Below are positions 9,701 through 17,642 of a stretch of DNA of 64,000 nucleotides, piece after piece. Position 1 is the first letter of the stretch. The number at the start of each line of letters is the position of its first letter. Below the pieces are notes generated by a model. It was not told the origin of the DNA and made no database searches. It saw only the letters and a list, made by a program, of their open reading frames with translations. The translations under genes and the position numbers were made by a program. The stretch spans positions 7,247,001 through 7,311,000 of the forward strand of contig NC_017249.1 of NCBI RefSeq assembly GCF_000284375.1, read 5' to 3'. The DNA is from Bradyrhizobium japonicum USDA 6 (GTDB lineage Bacteria > Pseudomonadota > Alphaproteobacteria > Rhizobiales > Xanthobacteraceae).

Positions 9701-10205
9701 GAAGAACCTGTTCAAGCTGATGTCCTACAAGGACGAGTACGAGGTGGCACGGCTCTACACCGACGGCAGCTTTGCCAAGAAGGTGTCGGAGAAGTTCGAC
9801 GGCGACTTCACGCTGAAATACCACCTCGCCCCGCCGATCTTCGCGCGGCGCGACAAGACGACCGGACACCTTCAGAAGAAGGAGTTCGGCGGCTGGATGA
9901 TCCACGCCTTCCGCATTCTCGCCAGGCTGAAGGTCCTGCGGGGCGGCGCGTTCGACCCGTTCGGCCGCACCGAGGAGCGCCGGACCGAGCGGAAGCTGGT
10001 CGCGGATTATCTCGGCATGATTGATCAGCGGATCGCCGGGCTGAAGGCGGAGCAGATCCCGCTGCTGGCGCGGCTCGCACGCGTGCCCGAGACGATCCGC
10101 GGCTTCGGCCACGTCAAGGAAGCCAACATCAAGCTCGCGGCGGCCGAGACAGCGCGGCTGGAGGCGGAGCTGGAGAACAGCCGCTTTGCCGCGGCGGCGG
10201 AGTAG
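6729..10205 (+). CDS. indolepyruvate ferredoxin oxidoreductase, long alpha-beta fusion
   Basis: A 1158-residue cytoplasmic enzyme that oxidatively decarboxylates aryl-pyruvates to the acyl-CoA, passing electrons to an iron-sulfur protein. The N-terminal two thirds carry the pyrimidine/TPP-binding modules (GGFISGYRGSPLGMYD near the start; GNYFPQGATIHHRRELD later). Around residue 637 a Cys-rich segment begins (CEGCGDCSQASNC) with more Cys through CVEGFCPSF, the iron-sulfur site. The gamma (IorB-like) domain starts near 721 with NILVTGIGGTGVITIGALLG and FTGLSQKNGAVMSHVRI. A C-terminal region of about 200 residues is typical of the long proteobacterial form. GAGGA precedes the ATG. Monocistronic. 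Confidence 0.92.
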   Translation: MTLMQVELDDKYRLESKRIFLSGTQALVRLPMLQRERDRLQGLNTGGFISGYRGSPLGMYDHALWRAKSHLQQHDIAFVPGLNEDLAATAVWGSQQVGLFPGAKVDGVFGIWYGKGPGVDRSVDALKHANAAGTSLNGGVLALAGDDHGCQSSTLAHQSEQVFAAALIPVINPATLQDYLDLGLYGFALSRFSGCWVGFKAISETVESSASIDSDPERIRIKLPDDFEMPPGGLNIRWPDPPLDAERRLFGPKMAAVQAFARANQLDRIVLDSKPARLGIVATGKAYLDLRQALADLGITDKDAQDLGLRIYKVALTWPLEESGAKRFAEGLQDVLVVEEKRGFIEDQLMRILYNVDASRRPTVTGKRDERGAPLLPSEGELTPTIVAGALVARLRKLGHHSPVLEQRLARLEAFDNPVTSSTQIKLARTPFFCSGCPHNSSTRVPEGSRAMAGIGCHGMALSMPTRRTDLISHMGAEGVNWIGQSPFTTEKHIFQNLGDGTYTHSGLLALRAASAAGINITYKILYNDAVAMTGGQPAEGAFNVAQIAHQVWAEGVKRLAIVSDDPTKYPEGNYFPQGATIHHRRELDAVQRELRDIKGLTVVIYDQTCAAEKRRRRKRGLYPDPAKRAFINELVCEGCGDCSQASNCVSVQPLETEFGRKRQIDQSNCNKDFSCVEGFCPSFVTVHGGSLKRMKTSAVDSGQLFADLPLPPARELEAPYNILVTGIGGTGVITIGALLGMAAHVDGRGCSALDFTGLSQKNGAVMSHVRIARRPEDISAVRITTGGADVILGCDMIVSAGPSALSRAERGVTKAYINADLQPTASFVQNPDLDFEMGTMQTVLRDAVGDSNLDIIDATGIASALMGDSIATNPFMLGFAFQKGAIPLSLEALLRAIEINGTAVEMNKLAFTWGRLAAHDMSRVRSVLQFKSRASAPTKSLDDVIATRAEFLTGYQDKAYADRYLAAVAKVRKAEMVASPASTELTEAVAKNLFKLMSYKDEYEVARLYTDGSFAKKVSEKFDGDFTLKYHLAPPIFARRDKTTGHLQKKEFGGWMIHAFRILARLKVLRGGAFDPFGRTEERRTERKLVADYLGMIDQRIAGLKAEQIPLLARLARVPETIRGFGHVKEANIKLAAAETARLEAELENSRFAAAAE

Positions 10206-10227
10206 CGGAGGACGCAAACTCTCTCCA

Positions 10228-10313
10228 CGTCATTGCGAGGAGCGAAGCGACGAAGCAATCCAGAAACCCTCCGCGGAAACAGCCTGGATTGGTTCGCTGC
10301 GCTCGCAATGACG
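10228..10313. repeat. dispersed palindromic repeat (ATTGCGAG type)
   Basis: An imperfect inverted repeat: CGTCATTGCGAG...GCAATCCAG on the left and CTGGATTGGTTCGC...CTCGCAATGACG on the right. This form, found in the space just after a stop codon, is characteristic of Bradyrhizobiaceae genomes. Folds into one long hairpin with a short internal loop. Confidence 0.85.
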
Positions 10314-10344
10314 GAGATTGTGGACGAGCTCGCCACACACGCGG

Positions 10345-10446
10345 CGTCATCGCCGGCTTGACCGGGCGATCCAGTACTCCGAGACGGTTGTGGCTCAATC
10401 GATAGGCCCCGGTGTACTGGATTCCCCGTCTTCGCGGGGAATGACA
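10345..10446. repeat. dispersed palindromic repeat (CGTCATCGCCGGC / GGGGAATGAC type)
   Basis: Second repeat of a different family directly after the first: CGTCATCGCCGGCTTGACC and GATCCAGTACTCC on the left, GTACTGGATTCCCCG and CGCGGGGAATGACAG on the right, pairing imperfectly over about 100 bases. Lies between two convergent genes. Confidence 0.8.
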
Positions 10447-10459
10447 GCGGTGGAAGTAG

Positions 10460-12184
10460 CTAGACTGACGCTAAGGCGTTACTCGGCGCGACCGTCGCCC
10501 CCTCCGCCAGATGCCGCCCCGCGATATACCCGAACGTTAGCGCCGGCCCGAGCGTGATCCCCGGCGCCGGATAGTTGCCGTTCATGATCGACCCCATGTC
10601 ATTGCCGCAGGCGTAGAGACCCGCGACCGGCGTGCCGTCCTCGCGCAGCACGCGCGCCTGGGCATCCACCTTCATGCCGATGGCGGTGCCGAGATCGGCC
10701 GGATGGATGCGCATCGCGAAGAACGGCGCGCGGAGGATCGGCGCGACGCAGGGATTGGGCTTGTGGCTGGCATCGCCGAGGTGGCGCTGATAGATGGTGC
10801 TGCCGCGACCGAATTCGGGATCGCGGCCCTGCTTCGCATCAACGTTGTAACCTGCGATCGTCGCCGTGAGCACGGATGGATTGACGCCGATCTTCGCCGC
10901 GAGCTGCGCGATGTCGGGAGCCTTGAGCAACTCGCCGCTCGCCACATTGCGCCGGAAGTTGAGCGTAAACGGCTTGATGCGGCCGAGGCCATAGCTCCAC
11001 AGGAACTGGCGATCGCAGACGAGATAAAACGGCCGATCCGGCTCGCCATTGCCGTCGCGCAACATCGCCAGCACGAACTCATGGTGGGACAGCGCCTCGT
11101 TGACGAAGCGACGGCCGGCCGCGTTGATGGCGATCACGCCGGGCTTGGCGCGGTCGGTCACTGTATGCGGGAAAACGCCTCGGCTGCCATCGGGGCGACG
11201 GAACAGCGAGGCCGGCACCCAATAGGCCGGGTTCGTCGCCTCCGCGTTGAGCGCGGCACCGGCCGTGGCCGCAAGCCGCAGCCCGTCGCCCGTGCCAGCG
11301 GTGCTGGCCGCCGAGACGAAACCAGCCGCAGCCGGGAAGAAGCGTTTGCGCAACACAGCGTCGTGCGAAAAGCCGCCGGTCGCGACCACCACGCCGCGGC
11401 GCGCGGAGATCAGGCGGTCGCGGGAGCCGTGGCGGATGACAACGCCGCCGACGCGATCGCCCTGCATCGACAGGTCCTCGACATCGGCGCAGAAGAGAAT
11501 CTCGACCTGCCGCGCCAGCAGCGAGGCATAGAGCCGCGCCGCGAGCGCGTTGCCGAGATGCAGCGTCGTGCCGCGCCGATTGCGCAGCCGCTGCAACGCG
11601 TATTCGGAAACCAGCCGCACCGCGCGCAGGGTCGAACGCAACGATTTTCCGGCCCGGCGCAGATGCGGGATGTCGAGGCGATTGACCATCATCCCGCCGA
11701 ACAGCGTGAACTGCGGCAGCGGCGCGCGCAGCCGCGCGAAAGGCGCGCCGAGCCGGCTGCCGTCGAACGCGACCGGCTCCAGCACGCGCCCGCCTGATGT
11801 CGCGCCCAGCCGCTCCGGATAACAGTCCGGACAGGCTTTCACCGGCTGGAGGCGCACTTCCGCGTTGGCTTCGAGATAGGCGACCGCCTCCGGCCCGCGC
11901 GCGAGGAAGGCGGCACGCAGGCCGGCATTGGCAGGCTCCGGCACCGTGCTCGACAGATACCGGACCGCGTCCGTGATGCTGTCGGACAGCCCGACGTCCT
12001 TCATCTTAGGATTGGCGGGGATCCAGACCATGCCGTCGCACCAGGCGGTCGTGCCGCCGACGAACGCCGTCTTCTCGATCACCAGCACGTGCAAGCCTTC
12101 AGCGGCGGCCACCGCCGCAGCCGTCATGCCACCGGCACCAGCGCCGACGACAATGACATCGTAGGTCTCATGCGCCGGCATCAT
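10460..12184 (-). CDS. FAD-dependent oxidoreductase, 3-ketosteroid dehydrogenase/fumarate reductase flavoprotein type
   Basis: A 574-residue flavoprotein of the FAD_binding_2 group. The N-terminus has the dinucleotide fold VIVVGAGAGGMTAAAVAAAEG followed by VIEKTAFVGGTTAWCDGMVW, the GGTTAWSxG-type motif that marks 3-ketosteroid-delta-dehydrogenases and flavocytochrome-c relatives. The C-terminus GLYACGNDMGSIMNGNYPAPG then LGPALTFGYIAGRHLA is the second FAD contact of the same group. It follows an HtrA-type protease gene by 60 bases on the same strand. Substrate could be a steroid-like or other cyclic ketone; not resolved by sequence. Confidence 0.82.
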   Translation of the reverse strand: MMPAHETYDVIVVGAGAGGMTAAAVAAAEGLHVLVIEKTAFVGGTTAWCDGMVWIPANPKMKDVGLSDSITDAVRYLSSTVPEPANAGLRAAFLARGPEAVAYLEANAEVRLQPVKACPDCYPERLGATSGGRVLEPVAFDGSRLGAPFARLRAPLPQFTLFGGMMVNRLDIPHLRRAGKSLRSTLRAVRLVSEYALQRLRNRRGTTLHLGNALAARLYASLLARQVEILFCADVEDLSMQGDRVGGVVIRHGSRDRLISARRGVVVATGGFSHDAVLRKRFFPAAAGFVSAASTAGTGDGLRLAATAGAALNAEATNPAYWVPASLFRRPDGSRGVFPHTVTDRAKPGVIAINAAGRRFVNEALSHHEFVLAMLRDGNGEPDRPFYLVCDRQFLWSYGLGRIKPFTLNFRRNVASGELLKAPDIAQLAAKIGVNPSVLTATIAGYNVDAKQGRDPEFGRGSTIYQRHLGDASHKPNPCVAPILRAPFFAMRIHPADLGTAIGMKVDAQARVLREDGTPVAGLYACGNDMGSIMNGNYPAPGITLGPALTFGYIAGRHLAEGATVAPSNALASV

Positions 12185-12203
12185 GCGGCAAGGGTCCGGG
12201 AAC

Positions 12204-12226
12204 GAGGCATGACACCGTCATACCTC
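12204..12226 (-). other. hairpin between protease and flavoprotein genes
   Basis: Ten-base-pair stem (one G-T wobble on the minus strand) with a 3-base loop in the 60-base gap. No T-run follows, so it is more likely an mRNA-stabilising or processing hairpin than a terminator. Confidence 0.35.
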
Positions 12227-12243
12227 GCCCGGAGGCGCCAACG

Positions 12244-13263
12244 CTAGCGCGCCGGCTTGCGCTCGATCGGGTCGATATCGATCGCCCGCAGGCGGCCGAG
12301 CCGCAGCACGTCCATGGCGAGCCGCCGGCCGATCCGGTCGCGATCGAGCACGCGGATCAGATCGTCGACGCCGTTGATCTCGACACCGTCGAGCTTGATG
12401 ACGACGTCGCCGGGCAACAGGCCCGCCTTCGCCGCCGGTCCATCCGGCTCGATCTGCATCAAGAGCGCGCCCATCTTGTTGTCGACACCGGCCAGCACCG
12501 CGTGCCGCCGCGGCACCGGTGCAGTCTGCCCGGCAACGCCGATAAAGGCGCGGCGGACATAGCCATGGCGGATGATCTCCGACAGCACGAACTGCGCGGT
12601 GTTGCTGGCAACCGCGAAGCAGATGCCTTGCGCGCCGTTGATGATGGCGGTGTTGATGCCGATCACCTCGGCATTCGACGACACCAGCGGTCCGCCGGAA
12701 TTGCCGGGGTTGAGCGCAGCATCGGTCTGGATCACGTCCTCGATGGTGCGCCCGCTCACCGAGCGGATCGAGCGCCCCAGCGCCGAAACCACGCCGGCGG
12801 TCACGGTCGACTCGAAGCCGAGCGGATTGCCGATCGCGATCACGAGCTGGCCGCGCCGCAGGGTCTTGGAGTTGCCGAGCGCGGCATAGGGCAAGTCGCG
12901 CACGCCGTTGGCACGCAGCAGCGCGAGGTCGGTGTCGGGGTCGACGCCGAGCACCCGGGCCTCACCGACGTTGCCCTCGACGTCCCGCAGCCGGATCTCC
13001 TTGGAGGAACCGACCACGTGGCTGTTGGTGAGGACGAGCCCGTCCGGCGAGATCACGATACCCGAGCCAAGCCCGCCGCGCTCGCGACCGTTCGGCACCT
13101 TTGGCCCGGTCTCGACGCGCACGACGGCGGGACCGACACGGTCGGTCACGCCGATCACGGCATTGGAATAGGCGTCCAGCAGGGCCCGGTCATCGACCGG
13201 GGCAGACGCTGTCGCTCGCGATGACGCGGCGTCATCGACGATGTCTGAGGTAAAATCCAGCAT
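12244..13263 (-). CDS. trypsin-like serine protease with PDZ domain (HtrA/DegP family), no signal peptide
   Basis: A 339-residue S1C protease. Catalytic residues read as His82 (LTNSHVVG), Asp112 (DPDTDLALL) and Ser189 (NPGNSGGPL), so it should be active. A PDZ domain covers about residues 245-335 (GPAAKAGLLPGDVVIKLDGVEI). Unlike DegP/DegQ the N-terminus (MLDFTSDIVDDAASS) has no hydrophobic segment, so export is not expected and a cytoplasmic role or another start must be considered. Single PDZ and short length resemble the small HtrA-like proteins common in Bradyrhizobium. Confidence 0.85.
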   Translation of the reverse strand: MLDFTSDIVDDAASSRATASAPVDDRALLDAYSNAVIGVTDRVGPAVVRVETGPKVPNGRERGGLGSGIVISPDGLVLTNSHVVGSSKEIRLRDVEGNVGEARVLGVDPDTDLALLRANGVRDLPYAALGNSKTLRRGQLVIAIGNPLGFESTVTAGVVSALGRSIRSVSGRTIEDVIQTDAALNPGNSGGPLVSSNAEVIGINTAIINGAQGICFAVASNTAQFVLSEIIRHGYVRRAFIGVAGQTAPVPRRHAVLAGVDNKMGALLMQIEPDGPAAKAGLLPGDVVIKLDGVEINGVDDLIRVLDRDRIGRRLAMDVLRLGRLRAIDIDPIERKPAR

Positions 13264-13355
13264 GGCAAGAGTCCTTGAGGCTCACACAAATGGTGGCCTG
13301 TTCCTGCCAGCGCAAGGGACCCCGCTTTGGGCGCAGGGCTGGACTGCCCAGGTGG

Positions 13356-13805
13356 CTAGGGCGCGCGCCGCAGCGTACCCGCCCTCTCCTTGACCGGATC
13401 GAGCAGCGACCAGTCGCCGTCCGGGAGCACGTAGCCCTTGGGGAACGGCGCGCGCAGCTCGAGCCCGAGCGAGCGCAGCACCCGGTCGTCGCGATAGTAG
13501 CACTGCAGGACGACGCGGACGAGGGTTGCGGCGGCAGCGCCGCCGGAGCTGCGGAACTCCTGCGCCACCGCATCGCGCCTGGTGGCATCGAGCTCGACGA
13601 GTGGTTGCCCTGCGAGCCGGGCCAGATGGTCCAGCGCCGCCGCCACCAATTTGGTGTCGCGGCCCAGCGTCGTCAGAATATCGGTCTGGATGACGGGGTC
13701 GTCGGCGCCGGGCACCTTGTACTCGTCGCTGGCGGGCACGATCATCGCAGCGATGGTGCGGAGGTCGTTGCATTGGGCGCGCGTGAGTTGATTGTCTGCG
13801 GACAT
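13356..13805 (-). CDS. small partner of GMC oxidoreductase, gluconate 2-dehydrogenase subunit 3-like
   Basis: A 149-residue protein starting 7 bases after the stop of a GMC oxidoreductase gene. The opening LTRAQCNDLRTIAAMIVPASDEYKV with helix-rich remainder resembles subunit 3 of membrane-bound gluconate/fructose dehydrogenases, where this small subunit helps export and stability of the flavoprotein. Here no twin-arginine signal is visible and there is no cytochrome c subunit nearby. Pairing with the GMC gene is the main evidence. Confidence 0.6.
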   Translation of the reverse strand: MSADNQLTRAQCNDLRTIAAMIVPASDEYKVPGADDPVIQTDILTTLGRDTKLVAAALDHLARLAGQPLVELDATRRDAVAQEFRSSGGAAAATLVRVVLQCYYRDDRVLRSLGLELRAPFPKGYVLPDGDWSLLDPVKERAGTLRRAP

Positions 13806-13812
13806 GACGGCC

Positions 13813-15411
13813 TCAGTCGAACAAGTTTGCGAGGCGCTGCTTCATCTGGTCGGCGATGTAGAGCGCGAGCGCCTGGATGGTGGACGTCGGATTCACGCCG
13901 CCCGAGGTGACGAAGATGCTGCCGTCGACGATGAAGAGATTCTTCACGTCGTGCGTGCGGCCCCATTCGTTGACGACGGATTTTTCGGGGTCGGTGCCCA
14001 TCCGCGCGGTGCCGAGCAGATGCCAGCCGCCCCACGGGATCGGCGAGTTGACGCAGATGTCGGTCGCCCCCGCCATTTCCAGAACCTCCCGGCCACGGGC
14101 GAGCGCATGTTCCATCATCTTCCGGCTGTTCTCGCTGATGGTGTAGTCGATCTTCGGCGCGGGAATGCCGTGGCTGTCCTTCATGACAGGATCGAGCGTG
14201 ACGCGATTGTGCTCTTCCGGCAGGTCCTCGCAGATCGCGGAGAATCCCAGCCGATGGCCATTGAGCTTGCGGAAGACGCTGTGATGATCGGCGCCCCACG
14301 GCAAAATGCCCTTCTGCTCGCTCACGACAGCCTCGAACACGGGTCCTGCCCCGCGCACGAACTGGACGCCGTAGCCCCGCACGAAGCCGCGCGAGAGGTC
14401 GGTGTCATACCACTCCTTGCTCCACAGACAGGTCGGCGGCGCGCGGTTGCTGTCGGTCGGCTCCTTCACATAGCCGTAGATCTGCGCATAGGGATGGAAC
14501 ATCAGGTTCTTGCCGACGAGGCCCGACGAATTGGCAAGACCGTGCGGGAAGCGGTTGGATGCCGAGTTGAGCAGCAGTCGCGGCGTGCCGACGCCGTTGC
14601 AGGCGATGATGACGACATGCGCCGGCTGGAACTGCTCGACGCCATCCTTGTCGTAATAGACCACGCCCGAGGCCATGCCGTTCTCGTCGGTGGTGACCTC
14701 CCGCACCCGGCAATGCGTGCGAAGCTCGACGCCGGCACGGATCGCGTGCGGCCAATAGGTAATGTCGGTCGAGGATTTTGCGCCTTGCGCGCAGGCCGGC
14801 GTGCAATGGCCGAGATTGATGCAACGCGCGCGGCCCTCATAGTCTGTGGTCGCGACCGTCGTGTCCGACGGCCACCAGTGCCAGCCAAGCTCGTTCATGG
14901 CCTTGCCAATGATCGCACCGGACAATCCGAGCGGCTGCTGCGGCATCGGTGGATACGTCAGCGGCGACAGCGGATCCCCCGATAGCCCCGACGTCCCCAT
15001 GATGCGGTCGTTCTCTTCGAAGAACGGCGTCAGCGTGTCGTAGTCGATCGGCCAGTCGTCGGCGACACCGTCGAGCGTCTTCACCTTGAAGTCGGAGGGA
15101 TGCAGCCGCGGCCAATGCGCGGTGTACATCACCGTCGAGCCGCCGACCGCGTTGTAGTTGACGACCTTGATCGGCGAATTGTCGTCGTTGATCGGATAGT
15201 CCTCGGGCCGGCCGCGGACATTCGGGCTCGACGACCACTCGCCGTAGAACTTGGCCTCCCAGTCGCGGCCCGTGCTGGGATATTCCGCCGGGTTCATCCA
15301 GCCGCCCTGCTCCAGGCAGAGAATGTGCATCTTGGTCTCGGCCAACGACCACGCGATCGCGGCACCTGAAGCGCCGGCGCCGATGATCAGGACGTCCACG
15401 GGGTCTTTCAT
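13813..15411 (-). CDS. GMC family oxidoreductase (choline/alcohol/sugar dehydrogenase type)
   Basis: A 532-residue FAD enzyme. N-terminal FAD fold VDVLIIGAGASGAAIAWSL; GMC signature NAVGGSTVMYTAHWPRLHPSDF; C-terminal active-site region WHLLGTARMG with the catalytic His and GGVNPTSTIQALALYIADQM with the Asn. A Cys-rich loop (CINLGHCTPACAQGAKSS) is of the type seen in gluconate/fructose dehydrogenase flavoprotein subunits. Start placed at 15411 since GGGAGG precedes it; the upstream in-frame start lacks one. Co-transcribed with the small subunit at 13356-13805. Substrate probably a polyol or aldonate, not resolved. Confidence 0.82.
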   Translation of the reverse strand: MKDPVDVLIIGAGASGAAIAWSLAETKMHILCLEQGGWMNPAEYPSTGRDWEAKFYGEWSSSPNVRGRPEDYPINDDNSPIKVVNYNAVGGSTVMYTAHWPRLHPSDFKVKTLDGVADDWPIDYDTLTPFFEENDRIMGTSGLSGDPLSPLTYPPMPQQPLGLSGAIIGKAMNELGWHWWPSDTTVATTDYEGRARCINLGHCTPACAQGAKSSTDITYWPHAIRAGVELRTHCRVREVTTDENGMASGVVYYDKDGVEQFQPAHVVIIACNGVGTPRLLLNSASNRFPHGLANSSGLVGKNLMFHPYAQIYGYVKEPTDSNRAPPTCLWSKEWYDTDLSRGFVRGYGVQFVRGAGPVFEAVVSEQKGILPWGADHHSVFRKLNGHRLGFSAICEDLPEEHNRVTLDPVMKDSHGIPAPKIDYTISENSRKMMEHALARGREVLEMAGATDICVNSPIPWGGWHLLGTARMGTDPEKSVVNEWGRTHDVKNLFIVDGSIFVTSGGVNPTSTIQALALYIADQMKQRLANLFD

Positions 15412-15612
15412 CGAACTTTCTTCCTCCCGCCCTCGCCGCTTCAAGGGCGATTCGGTCTACGCAGGTTTTTGATCGTGCCGAACGATAGGGGCAGACCGGC
15501 CGGTCAGTAAAGGCTGGACCGCGAATGTCGCACTTCGCAGCGCGCAGACCATTGGTATCGCGACCTCCGGATGCTAGGAACGAGGCGCCAGAGCAATCGA
15601 TAGCGAGACGTT

Positions 15613-16401
15613 ATGTCGTTTAGGAATAAATTTGCCGCCGCCCGCGCCCTCGCGCTTGTTTCGTTTCTCGCTCTGTCCGGGTTTCTGGCCTCGTCCGGGC
15701 CGGCCTCCGCGCTGACGGCAGCCGCGACCGTCCGGGACGCCAATTCGATCCAGCTCGGCGACGTCACCTACCGCCTCGACGGCGTCGACGCGCCCGAGCT
15801 GGACCAGGTCTGCATCGACGATCACGCCGATCCCTGGACCTGCGGCATCGAGGCCCGCGACCAGCTGGCAAAGCTGATCAACAAACGCAGCGTGCGTTGT
15901 GACGATGTCGGGCCGGAAAAGAGCTTCGGCAAACGGCACCGGGCGATCTGCACCGCCGAGGGCGACAAGGTCTCGTTGAACGAGCAGCTGGTCAAGCTTG
16001 GCTATGCCATCGCCCGCGAGCCGATCAAGGCGAACGTCAAGGCTGCCGCGGCCGACGCCAAGACCGCGTCAGCCGGGATCTGGAAGGGCTGCTTTGTTGC
16101 ACCGCAAGAATTCCGCACGGGCAAGAAGGACGGCGCGCTGCTGGGCGCCGCCTGCCGCGCCGACCGCGACAAGGAAATCCGCGCGGCGCTGTTTCCGGAG
16201 GAGCTGACCATGCCGCCGAGTTGCAGCATCAAGGGCAAGCTCGCGGTGCGGGCGCGCGTCACCGGCAATATCGGCATCTATCACTTGAGGGGCTGCCCGA
16301 GCTATCCCGCGACCACCAGGCCGGACCGCTGGTTCTGCTCGGAGGACGACGCGCAGGCCGCCGGCTTCCGCAAGGCCTACAATTGCCGCCGGCCGAAATG
16401 A
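15613..16401 (+). CDS. secreted thermonuclease-family nuclease with C-terminal Cys/His module
   Basis: A 262-residue protein. A signal peptide spans about residues 1-34 (hydrophobic [15 protein letters not shown], then SGPASA). The SNase domain follows: [14 protein letters not shown] carries the Arg and Glu of the active site and [21 protein letters not shown] the second Arg region, with GYAIAREP closing it. The last 60 residues hold a separate module with [15 protein letters not shown] and [19 protein letters not shown], resembling the small metal-binding-like C-terminal domains found in many bacterial SNase relatives. Likely periplasmic or extracellular nucleic acid degradation. Confidence 0.85.
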   Translation: MSFRNKFAAARALALVSFLALSGFLASSGPASALTAAATVRDANSIQLGDVTYRLDGVDAPELDQVCIDDHADPWTCGIEARDQLAKLINKRSVRCDDVGPEKSFGKRHRAICTAEGDKVSLNEQLVKLGYAIAREPIKANVKAAAADAKTASAGIWKGCFVAPQEFRTGKKDGALLGAACRADRDKEIRAALFPEELTMPPSCSIKGKLAVRARVTGNIGIYHLRGCPSYPATTRPDRWFCSEDDAQAAGFRKAYNCRRPK

Positions 16402-16489
16402 GGAAGCCTGTCACGAGCATGTGAGCGGTAGCCGGAGACAGTATTGATCCGGAATTGAACTCTCTCGGTGGTTACTCCATCTAATATGT

Positions 16490-16607
16490 ACGCAAGCGCT
16501 TTGCGCGAGCGTTCCTTGGCAGCAATCCGGCTTAGGTCCGATTGCTTTGCTCGGGCGTTTCCTCCCTAGACTTGGGCCGCTTGTCACAACAAGCGGCTCT
16601 TCTTTTT
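16490..16607 (+). ncRNA. candidate small regulatory RNA with CCUCC anti-SD motif
   Basis: In the 213-base gap after the nuclease gene the + strand can form three consecutive hairpins: CGCAA.../TTGCG near 16491-16505, an 8-bp stem at 16522-16530/16538-16545, and a 9-bp stem GCCGCTTGT/ACAAGCGGC at 16576-16584/16589-16597 followed by a T-rich tail to 16607, a good rho-independent terminator. Between the second and third hairpins is single-stranded CCTCCC (16561-16566), the hallmark of alphaproteobacterial sRNAs that pair with ribosome-binding sites. A TAATAT box at 16482-16487 could be the -10; no clear -35 at the right distance. Family call tentative. Confidence 0.5.
16576..16607 (+). terminator. 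intrinsic terminator
   Basis: GCCGCTTGT, loop CACA, ACAAGCGGC, then TCTTCTTTTT. It would end the candidate sRNA and also readthrough from the nuclease gene before the convergent cyoD. Confidence 0.85.
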
Positions 16608-16614
16608 GTGCGCC

Positions 16615-17004
16615 CTATTTCCGCATCGGCATGATCTGGTCCATCGGCGGCATGTTCGCATTCAGATGCCCCATGATCCAGACGGTGCCACCGACGACCA
16701 GGAAGACGACCAGAAGGCCGAAGGCGAGCGCCAGCACGTTGTTGGTGTTGTCAGGCCCGGTCGTGATGTGCAGGAAGAACACGAGGTGCACGCCCATCTG
16801 CGCGATCGCCAGCACGATCAGTGCGACGGGGATGGACGGCTGCCAGACCAGGTCGGTGCCGGCGATGAAGAATGACATTGCCGTGAGCACCAGCGCGAGG
16901 CCGAGCCCAACGACATAGCCGAGCACCCGCTCGCCGACGCTGTGTTGCTCCTCCTCGCCCGGTGCAAGATCGTGTCCGGTCCGCACATGCGTCTGATCGC
17001 TCAT
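16615..17004 (-). CDS. cyoD: cytochrome o ubiquinol oxidase subunit IV
   Basis: A 129-residue membrane protein with three helices, the small subunit of the bo3-type quinol oxidase, needed for assembly around the CuB site. Core features: GLGLALVLTAMSFFI, then AIAQMGVHLVFFLHI as second helix and LVVFLVVGGTVWIM as third. The ATG at 17004 overlaps the stop of cyoC by ATGA. Last gene of cyoABCD; no cyoE haem O synthase follows. Confidence 0.95.
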   Translation of the reverse strand: MSDQTHVRTGHDLAPGEEEQHSVGERVLGYVVGLGLALVLTAMSFFIAGTDLVWQPSIPVALIVLAIAQMGVHLVFFLHITTGPDNTNNVLALAFGLLVVFLVVGGTVWIMGHLNANMPPMDQIMPMRK

Positions 17005-17642
17005 ACGGCACTCCCAAGCAGGTAGACGACGGAGAAGACCCCGACCCAGACGATGTCGAGCGCATGCCAGAACAGCGCAAAGCACATCATCCGGCGCAGG
17101 ACGTCGGCGCGAAAGCCCTTTGCGAACACCTGGGCCATCATGGTGAGCAGCCAGAGCACGCCGGCGGAGACGTGCAGGCCGTGGCATCCGACCAGCGAGA
17201 AGAACGACGTCAGGAACGCGCTGCGCGACGGGCCATAGCCGCGTGCCACGAGGTCGGAGAATTCGCGGAACTCGATGGTGAGAAAGATCAGTCCGAGCAC
17301 GCAGGTCACGGTCATGCCGAGATAGAACCAGAACCGGTTGCGCACGTCCGCGGCAATGCTGGCCATGCCGCAGGTGAAGCTCGATAGCAGCAGGCAGACC
17401 GTCTCGATCGCGACATTCCTCTGCTCGAAGATCTCCGAGCCCCTGGGGCCGCCGGCGGTCTGGCCGGACAGCACCGCATAGGCCGCGAAGAAGCAGGAGA
17501 ACATCACGATATCGGAGAGCAGGAAGACCCAGAAGCCGTAGGCGGTCACGATGCGCTTCGATGCCGGGCCTGGGTGCTCGACGACGAGCCCGATGTGGTG
17601 GGGGTCGGCATGCGCGCGGCCGGCGGTCGCCGTCATCGACAT
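17001..17642 (-). CDS. cyoC: cytochrome o ubiquinol oxidase subunit III
   Basis: A 213-residue inner-membrane protein with five helices, subunit III of the terminal oxidase. Recognisable segments are FWVFLLSDIVMFSCFFAAYA, IETVCLLLSSFTCGMA and FFSLVGCHGLHVSAGVLWL, with the usual HGLHV motif. Start at 17642 overlaps the last base of the cyoB stop (TGATG). Confidence 0.95.
   Translation of the reverse strand: MSMTATAGRAHADPHHIGLVVEHPGPASKRIVTAYGFWVFLLSDIVMFSCFFAAYAVLSGQTAGGPRGSEIFEQRNVAIETVCLLLSSFTCGMASIAADVRNRFWFYLGMTVTCVLGLIFLTIEFREFSDLVARGYGPSRSAFLTSFFSLVGCHGLHVSAGVLWLLTMMAQVFAKGFRADVLRRMMCFALFWHALDIVWVGVFSVVYLLGSAV

Noticed and set aside
7989..10217. 742-residue open frame antisense to the indolepyruvate oxidoreductase gene
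   Set aside because: Composition is Arg/Asp/His-rich and repetitive, as expected of the complement of a high-GC gene; no ribosome site or domain.
16491..16505. GCAAGCGCTTTGC resembling a LacI operator
   Set aside because: Not a true palindrome (extra T) and explained as the first hairpin of the candidate sRNA.
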